From Alphaproteobacteria bacterium (lineage in GTDB: Bacteria; Pseudomonadota; Alphaproteobacteria; Rhizobiales; Aestuariivirgaceae), in NCBI GenBank assembly GCA_005884715.1, contig VAZZ01000228.1:1-13109 (forward strand): 13,109 bases of DNA. The letters are read 5' to 3'. Below are positions 8,485 to 13,109 of the stretch, one piece after another. The notes under the pieces are model-generated. The model saw only the letters and a program-made list of their open reading frames with translations, ran no database searches and was not told where the DNA came from. A program made the position numbers and the translations under genes. The stretch's first letter is position 1. The number at the start of each line of letters is the position of its first letter.

Positions 8485-9280
8485 ACGCCGCTTCCACAAA
8501 CCGGTTGCGTTCATAGAGAAATCTGAGCACGGCGGCACGGCATTTGAGATAAATGGGATCGGAAACCAGCTCGACGCGCCGGCGCGGTCGCACCAGTGGG
8601 ACCGGCAATATCTCTCCGATCGTCGCGGCCGGGCCGTTGGTCAGCATCACGATCCGGTCCGACAACAGAACAGCTTCGTCAACATCATGTGTGATCATGA
8701 TCACGGTGTTGCGCAGCCTGGCGTGGATCGGCATCACCTGGTCCTGAAGATGGGCCCGGGTGAGCGCGTCAAGCGCGCCGAAAGGCTCATCGAGCAGAAG
8801 CACCTTCGGCTCCATGGCGAGCGCACGGGCCAGACCGACACGCTGCTTCATGCCACCCGAAATCTCGGCCGGGCGTTTGTCCTTGGCGTGGCCCATATGG
8901 ACCAGTTCAAGGCTGAACATGGTCCAATCATGCCTTTGCGCAGCGGTCTTCGCCCTGCCGAAAATCTTGTCGACGGCAAGCTTCACATTCTCATAGACGG
9001 TGAGCCACGGCAGCAGCGAATGATTCTGAAAGACCACGGCGCGATCGGGACCGGGCTCGGTGACCTCGCGGTTCTCCAGGAGCACCACTCCTTCGCTGAC
9101 CTCGCTCAGACCGGCGATGATGTTGAGTAGCGTCGACTTTCCACAGCCTGAATGGCCGATTATCGAAATATATTCGCCTTTGTTCACCGCCAGGGAAACG
9201 TCGCGAAGCACTTCTGTCATGACCGCACCGCGTGTGAACGTCTTGGAAACGAGCGACAGTGAGAGATAGGGCTTTGGCAT
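8483..9280 (-). CDS. nrtD: Nitrate ABC transporter ATP-binding subunit (NrtD-type, also called NrtC or NasD)
   Basis: This is the ATPase that powers nitrate import on the inner face of the membrane. In 265 residues it shows Walker A GHSGCGKST (42-50), a Q-loop in VVFQNHSLLPW (Gln85), the signature SGGMKQR (141-147), Walker B VLLLDEP (160-166) and the switch histidine in ITHD (H198). The C-terminal region includes the LVRPRRR stretch typical of nitrate/taurine-type ATPases. It lacks the NrtA-like extension of cyanobacterial NrtC and is the only ATPase in the operon, so it should act as a homodimer. TTG at 9292 is also in frame, but ATG at 9280 is preferred because GAGGA lies 5 bases upstream. 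Substrate specificity comes from context (nrtA, nirBD, nasA), since taurine and sulphonate ATPases look similar. Confidence 0.92.
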   Translation of the reverse strand: MPKPYLSLSLVSKTFTRGAVMTEVLRDVSLAVNKGEYISIIGHSGCGKSTLLNIIAGLSEVSEGVVLLENREVTEPGPDRAVVFQNHSLLPWLTVYENVKLAVDKIFGRAKTAAQRHDWTMFSLELVHMGHAKDKRPAEISGGMKQRVGLARALAMEPKVLLLDEPFGALDALTRAHLQDQVMPIHARLRNTVIMITHDVDEAVLLSDRIVMLTNGPAATIGEILPVPLVRPRRRVELVSDPIYLKCRAAVLRFLYERNRFVEAA

Positions 9281-9285
9281 GATTG

Positions 9286-9290
9286 TCCTC
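9286..9290 (-). promoter_or_regulatory. Ribosome-binding site of nrtD, overlapping the nrtB stop codon
   Basis: GAGGA shares bases with the nrtB TGA (9291-9289) and lies 5 bases before ATG 9280. It decides that start against the TTG at 9292 and points to coupled translation. Confidence 0.65.
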
Positions 9291-10177
9291 AATTATTGGC
9301 GGTACCGCGGGTGACCACTGTGGCGACTGCCGCCACGAGACGATCGAGGCAGAAACCGACGATGCCGACATAGGCGAGCGCCACGATGATGTCGCCGATG
9401 AGGGATGAATTCCACGCATCCCAGATGAAGAAGCCGATGCCTACCCCGCCGATCAGCATTTCCGCCGCGACGATCGCGAGCCAGGAGAGGCCGATGCCGA
9501 TCCGCAGACCTGAGAAGATATAGGGCGAGGCCGCCGGGATCATGATCTTGAAGAAATATTCGAAGGGATTGAGCTGCAGCACTCTCGCCACATTGCGATA
9601 GTCGTCAGGTATGTTGCGGATGCCAACGGCTGTGTTGATGACGATCGGCCAGACCGACGTGATGAAGATGACGAACACGGCGGAGGGCTGTCCATCGCGG
9701 AAGGCGGCAAGCGACAGAGGCAGCCAGGCGAGTGGCGGAACGGTTCGCAGTACCTGGAAGATCGGATCAAGTCCGCGCATGGCGAGCTTCGACTGTCCGA
9801 TCAGCGTGCCGAGCGCCACTCCCACAATAGCGGCGATCGCATAGCCAATCCCGACGCGCTTGAGCGACGCGAGAACGTGCCAGAACAGCCCCTTGTCGAG
9901 ACCGCCGCGATCATAGAAGGGATTGGCGATCAGTTCCCAGCTGCCGGTGAAGATCTGCGAGGGAGCCGGCAGGCTCGCGCCCGGCTGCGAACAGACCAGT
10001 TGCCATACGATCCCGAGGCCGCGCGGCAAAGGAGAGCAATGTCCGTGCGCCGGCAAGCAGGGATCGCCGCGCGGCCGGAAAGGCGACGATCGATGCGGCT
10101 GGTGCTGCACCGGCCGGCTCGATATCCCTGGGCGTCAGTTCGCGGGCCGCGACCGGCATTGCGTTTCCCATCTGCAT
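9289..10177 (-). CDS. nrtB: Nitrate ABC transporter permease (NrtB), reading frame broken by an apparent +1 shift
   Basis: NrtB forms the membrane channel of the nitrate importer. Two frames are needed for a normal protein. From ATG 10177, two bases after the nrtA stop, one frame gives MQMGNAMPVAARELTP and leads to ARRSLLAGARTLLSFAA. The family sequence continues in a second frame as GLGIVWQLVCSQPGASLPAP, then FYDRGGLDKG, TVPPLAWLPLSLAAFRDG, an EAA-like loop near EYFFKIMIPAASPYIFSGLR, and IGFFIWDAW. The switch lies at about 10016-10030. Removing one base there would restore about 295 residues, the usual NrtB length, with a first membrane helix spanning the join. No slippery heptamer of the classic type is seen. 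A GTG at 10110 could start the second frame, but it gives a non-homologous, charged N-terminus. This is either a true mutation or a sequencing error. The permease identity is firm. Confidence 0.85.
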
Positions 10178-10179
10178 GG

Positions 10180-11478
10180 TTACGCCGTATGCTTGATCGA
10201 GAGGCTGGCCAGATAAGTCATCGGATTCTGCGGATCGAAAACCTTGCCATCGAAGAAGGTTTCGGGCCCCCTCGAATCGGAAGTGGGAACATCGGTGACA
10301 CCCAGGGCCTTCGCCGCCATGCGCCACAGATCAGCGCCATTCACGGCGCCGATCAGCGCCTTGATGTCGGTGTCGGGCGGCAGTTTGCCCCAGCGGATAT
10401 TCTCCGTCAGGAACCAGGTGTCGTGGCTCTTGAATGGAAATGACGCATTGTCGCGCCAGAATTTCATGAAATGCGGGCTGTCCTTGATGATCTTGCCGTT
10501 GCCGTAGTCATAGTCGCCCTTGATGCGACCGATGATGTCGGCTTTCGGCACGTTGAACCAGGAACGCCTGGAAACAATCTCCGCCATCTCATCCTTGTTG
10601 GCGAAGTCGTCGCACCATTGCTGGGCCTCGAGGACGGCCATCAAAAGCGCTTCGACCGTCTTGGGATTCCTGTCGACGAAGTCGGCACGCAGAGCGAGCG
10701 ATTTTTCCGGATGTTTCGGCCAGATTTCAGCGGTGTTCAGGGCCGTATAGCCGATGCCCTGATTGACAAGCTGCGCATTCCACGGCTCACCGACACAGAA
10801 ACAATCCATCGTGCCCACTTTCATGTTTGCCACCATTTGCGGCGGCGGCACCACGATGGTTTCGACATCGCCATCAGGATTGATGCCGCTGGCGGCGAGC
10901 CAGTAGCGTAGCCACAGATCATGGGTTCCTCCCGGAAAGGTCATCGCGACTTTCGCGGGAGCGCCTTCGGCTTTCTTCCGCGCGAATATCTCCTTCAAGA
11001 GGCCGGCATCGGTTCCGACCTTCAGATCCGCATAGGCCTTGGCGATCGAGATGGCCTGGGCATCGAGATTGAGCCGTGCCACGATCTTCATCGGCAGCGG
11101 CACATTGTTCTGGGTGATCTTGCCGGCCGTCATGAGATAGGGCATCGGAGTCAGAATATGAGCGCCGTCGATGCCACTGCCCGCGCTGCCAAGCACGAGG
11201 TTGTCGCGTGTCGCTCCCCAGGAGGCCTGCTTCAGAACTTCGACATCCGGCACGCCATATTTCTCGAACAGTCCTTTCTCCTTGGCGATGATCAGTGGTG
11301 AAGCGTCGGTAAGGGCAATGAAGCCGAGTTTGGCGCCAGTAACTTCCGGGCCGTTACCTTGCGCAAAAGCTCCGTTCGGCAATGCCATATGAGCAGCCGA
11401 CAGTAGAGCCATTGTCGCCGCCGACTTCCTGAGGAAGTGGCGCCGCGACAGGCGATTGGTAGGGGACATCGTCGTCAT
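10180..11478 (-). CDS. nrtA: Nitrate ABC transporter substrate-binding protein (NrtA), Tat-exported
   Basis: NrtA captures nitrate outside the inner membrane and passes it to NrtB/NrtD. The 432-residue product begins with a twin-arginine signal (SRRHFLRK at 11-18, hydrophobic stretch, likely cut after AFA near residue 39). The mature part matches the NrtA/CmpA family: ASWGATRDNL (W87), Q141 in LDAQAIS, H186 in FPGGTHDLWLRYWL and VGEPWN (229-234). W87, Q141, H186 and G230 appear to line up with the nitrate ligands described for Synechocystis NrtA; this alignment is from memory. ATG 11478 is chosen because AAGGAG lies 8 bases upstream. The longer frame to 11535 would start inside the terminator stem. 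It is the first gene of the transporter/reductase operon, directly behind an attenuator. Bicarbonate-binding CmpA is the closest alternative, and the neighbours argue for nitrate. Confidence 0.95.
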   Translation of the reverse strand: MTTMSPTNRLSRRHFLRKSAATMALLSAAHMALPNGAFAQGNGPEVTGAKLGFIALTDASPLIIAKEKGLFEKYGVPDVEVLKQASWGATRDNLVLGSAGSGIDGAHILTPMPYLMTAGKITQNNVPLPMKIVARLNLDAQAISIAKAYADLKVGTDAGLLKEIFARKKAEGAPAKVAMTFPGGTHDLWLRYWLAASGINPDGDVETIVVPPPQMVANMKVGTMDCFCVGEPWNAQLVNQGIGYTALNTAEIWPKHPEKSLALRADFVDRNPKTVEALLMAVLEAQQWCDDFANKDEMAEIVSRRSWFNVPKADIIGRIKGDYDYGNGKIIKDSPHFMKFWRDNASFPFKSHDTWFLTENIRWGKLPPDTDIKALIGAVNGADLWRMAAKALGVTDVPTSDSRGPETFFDGKVFDPQNPMTYLASLSIKHTA

Positions 11479-11486
11479 TCCGTGGT

Positions 11487-11492
11487 CTCCTT
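11487..11492 (-). promoter_or_regulatory. Ribosome-binding site of nrtA
   Basis: AAGGAG lies 8 bases before ATG 11478 and just past the U-run of the attenuator. It fixes the nrtA start and shows that initiation lies downstream of the terminator, so control acts on read-through. Confidence 0.8.
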
Positions 11493-11500
11493 CGATCCAA

Positions 11501-11563
11501 ACAAAAACGCCGCCGACAGGATCAACTCCGTACATCCGGGATGTTGATCCTGCCGGCGGCGTT
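11501..11563 (-). terminator. Intrinsic terminator in the nrtA leader (attenuator)
   Basis: A stem of about 21 pairs with a single G-U pairs 11563-11543 (starting AACGCCGCCGGCAGG) with 11526-11506 (ending CGGCGGCGTT). The loop is 16 bases, and a T-run (TTTTTGTTTG) follows. The hairpin ends about 9 bases before the nrtA Shine-Dalgarno, so by default it should stop transcripts before nrtA. The 5' arm shares bases with the second leader hairpin, so the two folds exclude each other. It is the only terminator-like structure between nasS and glnE. Confidence 0.92.
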
Positions 11564-11585
11564 GCCGGGTTGCCCGTCAGCGGGC
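11553..11585 (-). promoter_or_regulatory. Two-hairpin leader element, probable NasT (ANTAR) antitermination target
   Basis: ANTAR proteins bind pairs of small hairpins with six-base loops carrying A at position 1 and G at position 4, the second overlapping a terminator. Here the second hairpin (11568-11553) has a perfect stem CCGGC/GCCGG and loop AACGCC, with A1 and G4 in place, and it uses the same bases as the terminator 5' arm. Three bases upstream is a first hairpin (11585-11572), GCCC/GGGC with loop GCUGAC. It has G4 but G rather than A at position 1, and its outer loop bases could pair. The ANTAR gene nasT ends about 1.4 kb upstream. The structure is read directly from the sequence; binding by NasT is inferred. 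Confidence 0.8.
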
Positions 11586-11603
11586 GTGAAATCTGTCAGC
11601 TAC

Positions 11604-11622
11604 ATTGCATCCAGCGTGCCAA
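11604..11622 (-). promoter_or_regulatory. Sigma-54 (RpoN) promoter for the nrtA operon
   Basis: TTGGCACGCTGGATGCAAT on the minus strand matches the -24/-12 consensus TGGCACG-N4-TTGCA at all but one position. The invariant GG (11620-11619) and GC (11608-11607) are exactly ten bases apart. Transcription would start near 11596, giving a leader that begins just before the two-hairpin element. Sigma-54 promoters need an activator; NtrC is the likely one for nitrogen genes, but no full NtrC palindrome was recognised. Confidence 0.8.
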
Positions 11623-11688
11623 CTCTCGAGAAAGTATCGTCCTCTGGTAAATCAAGACCTTAGCTCGGCCACTTCAAAACAGGCGAAA

Positions 11689-11738
11689 GTGCAATGCTGC
11701 CTCATTGAGCATTCAAGCGATCAAATCTTGTGCAATGC
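11689..11738. repeat. Direct repeat of GTGCAATGC, two copies 41 bases apart, upstream of the sigma-54 promoter
   Basis: The nine-base word occurs at 11689-11697 and 11730-11738 (plus-strand reading); the second copy is inside the 3' end of nasS. The copies lie roughly 97 and 138 bases before the predicted start of transcription, a usual distance for sites of sigma-54 activators, and are about four helical turns apart. Chance or an unrelated origin cannot be excluded. Confidence 0.3.
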
Positions 11739-12968
11739 AGTATGAATCTTCGAAGCGGCGATATAGTCTTCGAGCCGGTCTGGATCGAAGATCACGCCGT
11801 CAAAAAATCCATCCGGACCCAGAACAAGCTGGCCGCGCGCCGCCGGAAGATGCGTACGCTCCACCAGTGCTCCTTCTATTTTGGCACTTGCTCCCGGCAT
11901 GGCGACGCCAAGTTCGGCGAGCGCCTGGCGGTAGAGATCGGGACGATAGGAGAGGCGGGCTGCTTCCGCGCCTTCCTTTGAATGACGGACCTGCCCCCAT
12001 CGCACCATCTGACTGTAGAACCACAGCGCATGGCTCTGCCATGGAAAGGTCGCCGCCTTGCTCGCGAATGTCAGAAAGTCGGCAACGTGGCTTGGACCAT
12101 TGTCACCGAGTGAAATCATGTTGGTGATGGCCGCAAGTATGACGGGCTCCGGTTGATTGAGATAACCTGGCCGTGCCAGCAGGGCCGTCAGATCAGCGGC
12201 GTTGGCCTTATCCTCGCACCACAGGGAAGCGCGATGAAGCGCGCGCAACAGCCCCGACAATGAAGCGGGATTTGCCTCCGCCCATTCGCTTGTTAGGCCG
12301 AGAACCTTTTCGGGGCTTGATCGCCAGATGGAGGATTTGGTGGTGAGTATCCGGCCCGACCCGTCGTGAACGGCGGCCGTGTTCCAGGGTTCGCCCACGC
12401 AATATCCGTCTATGCGGCCGGCTTTCAGCGCATCGACCATCAGCGGCGGCGGGACGACGGTGATCGTGAGATCGCGTGCCGGATCGATGCCGCAGGCCGC
12501 AAGCCAATAGCGCAATTCATAGTGATGGCCCGAGAATGTCTGGACGACGGCGAAGACCAGTGGGCTTCCGCCCCGGTTCCGGCGCGCAGCGATGACAGCG
12601 CGGAGGCTTTCTCCGGCACGGGCAGGATTGCCGTCGCTTGGAGCACCCTCGGCCGCGAGTGCCTTCCACAGGCCATTGGAAACAGTCACCGCATTGCCGC
12701 CAAGGCCCAAGGCCATCGGCGCGATGAACGGTACATCGAGGGGCGAGAGCCCCAGATTGGCGGCGATCGGCAAGGGCGCCAGCATATGGGCAACATCGAA
12801 ATGTCCGACAGAAATGCGGTCGCGAATATTTGCCCATGAGGTTTCACGGATAAGATGCAGATCAATCCCCTCGTCCCGGGCAAAATCTCTCTCGCGCGCA
12901 ATAATAAGGAGAGCCGCATCCACCAGCGGCAGAAAGCCGGCACGGACGGGGACCAGAGCTTTCGTCAT
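11721..12968 (-). CDS. nasS: Nitrate sensor NasS, cytoplasmic NrtA-like regulator
   Basis: NasS binds nitrate or nitrite in the cytoplasm. Without ligand it holds NasT inactive; with ligand it lets NasT go (known from Azotobacter, Paracoccus and Bradyrhizobium). The 415-residue protein is an NrtA/CmpA-family binding protein: ETSWANIRDRISVG (W45), HMLAPLPIA, H147 before LRYWLAACGI and CVGEPWN (189-195). Unlike nrtA, it starts directly with the binding fold (MTKALVPVRAGFLPLVDAA) and has no signal peptide, which together with its place behind nasT separates sensor from transporter protein. At the position of NrtA Gln141 it appears to have Asn91, which may reflect a different ligand affinity. ATG 12968 overlaps the nasT stop (ATGA), with a GGAGG-like site just upstream. 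No U-tailed terminator follows its stop, so nasTS transcripts may run into the nrtA leader. Confidence 0.93.
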   Translation of the reverse strand: MTKALVPVRAGFLPLVDAALLIIARERDFARDEGIDLHLIRETSWANIRDRISVGHFDVAHMLAPLPIAANLGLSPLDVPFIAPMALGLGGNAVTVSNGLWKALAAEGAPSDGNPARAGESLRAVIAARRNRGGSPLVFAVVQTFSGHHYELRYWLAACGIDPARDLTITVVPPPLMVDALKAGRIDGYCVGEPWNTAAVHDGSGRILTTKSSIWRSSPEKVLGLTSEWAEANPASLSGLLRALHRASLWCEDKANAADLTALLARPGYLNQPEPVILAAITNMISLGDNGPSHVADFLTFASKAATFPWQSHALWFYSQMVRWGQVRHSKEGAEAARLSYRPDLYRQALAELGVAMPGASAKIEGALVERTHLPAARGQLVLGPDGFFDGVIFDPDRLEDYIAASKIHTALHKI

Positions 12969-13109
12969 CTGCCCTCCCTCTTGAAGAGATCGGCCGTCGC
13001 GATGACACCCTCGGCCACCTTGGCAATGCGCATGTTCTGGTGCATTGCCGCCTGCCTGAGGAGAGCATAGGCCTCGTCCTCATTGATCTGTTTCATCTTC
13101 ATCAATATG
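12965..13109 (-). CDS. nasT: ANTAR-domain transcription antiterminator NasT, C-terminal 48 codons only
   Basis: Only the 3' end is in the window; the start and receiver domain lie beyond the right edge. The visible residues, ILMKMKQINEDEAYALLRQ followed by AAMHQNMRIAKVAEGVI, match the helical ANTAR RNA-binding domain, including the EDEAYALLR and AM...IA.VAE positions. ANTAR proteins bind two-hairpin leaders and prevent termination, which fits the leader before nrtA. The TGA at 12967-12965 overlaps the nasS start. The order nasT-nasS is the one found in Paracoccus-type nas clusters. The name rests on the domain plus the neighbour nasS. Confidence 0.9.
   Translation of the reverse strand, partial: ILMKMKQINEDEAYALLRQAAMHQNMRIAKVAEGVIATADLFKREGR

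Noticed and set aside
6624..8516. 630-codon open frame on the plus strand opposite nirB
   Set aside because: It is a mirror of the GC-rich nirB coding strand, has no recognisable domain, and nirB matches its family along this stretch.
9281..9292. TTG start at 9292 for the ATPase
   Set aside because: Its own ribosome-binding site would have to lie inside nrtB, and none is seen; ATG 9280 has GAGGA five bases upstream.
11479..11535. Longer N-terminus for NrtA starting at 11535
   Set aside because: It would begin inside the terminator stem and put extra residues before the Tat signal; ATG 11478 has an AAGGAG site at good distance.
11501..11600. Metabolite riboswitch in the nrtA leader
   Set aside because: The two small hairpins and overlapping terminator are fully explained by an ANTAR target, and no riboswitch core was recognised.
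11640..11690. Possible sigma-70 promoter upstream of the leader (TTGAAG, TTGATT)
   Set aside because: No -10 box at suitable spacing; the sigma-54 element is far better.
11693..11713. Inverted repeat AATGCT...AGCATT just after nasS as a terminator
   Set aside because: The six-pair stem has a nine-base loop and no following T-run, so it is too weak to be called a terminator.

Overview
The window holds a compact nitrate-assimilation locus. Every supported gene lies on the minus strand, so it reads from the right end to the left. GC-rich coding sequence, the nasT-nasS regulator pair, an NrtA-type ABC nitrate importer, a CysG of the alphaproteobacterial type and glnE next door all suggest an alphaproteobacterium, probably of the Hyphomicrobiales (Rhizobiales). 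That placement rests on remembered family resemblance, not on a search.

Layout, in transcription order. (1) 13109-11721: the 3' end of nasT (ANTAR-domain antiterminator) overlaps nasS (cytoplasmic nitrate sensor) by 4 bases. (2) 11720-11479: a 242-base control region with a strong sigma-54 -24/-12 promoter candidate, a two-hairpin leader and a very strong intrinsic terminator just before the nrtA ribosome-binding site. This is the architecture expected of a NasT-controlled attenuator. (3) 11478-8483: nrtA (Tat-exported nitrate-binding protein), nrtB (permease, with an apparent one-base frameshift near its N-terminus) and nrtD (ATPase). (4) 8471-5713: nirB and nirD, the siroheme nitrite reductase. 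(5) 5716-3104: nasA, the molybdenum nitrate reductase. (6) 3242-2346: a cysG-like siroheme synthase gene. (7) 2288-1: glnE, the glutamine synthetase adenylyltransferase, cut by the window edge.

How they work together: nitrate is imported by NrtABD, reduced to nitrite by NasA and to ammonium by NirBD. The siroheme of NirB needs the CysG-type dehydrogenase/ferrochelatase. NasS without nitrate is expected to hold NasT; with nitrate NasT is released, binds the leader RNA and lets polymerase pass the terminator. The sigma-54 promoter would add a general nitrogen-limitation signal, probably through NtrC. GlnE then adjusts glutamine synthetase, which takes up the ammonium.

The main surprises are the well-formed attenuator stacked behind a sigma-54 promoter, and a series of lesions confined to the structural genes: the nrtB frameshift, loss of a conserved block inside nirB, loss of the second half of the NasA C-terminal iron-sulphur domain together with the normal start of cysG, and a CysG whose methyltransferase half is a short degenerate stub ending next to glnE. 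Either the pathway is eroding or this assembly contains errors. Apart from the control region there are no gaps over 300 bases, and no tRNA, rRNA, CRISPR array or mobile element was seen.
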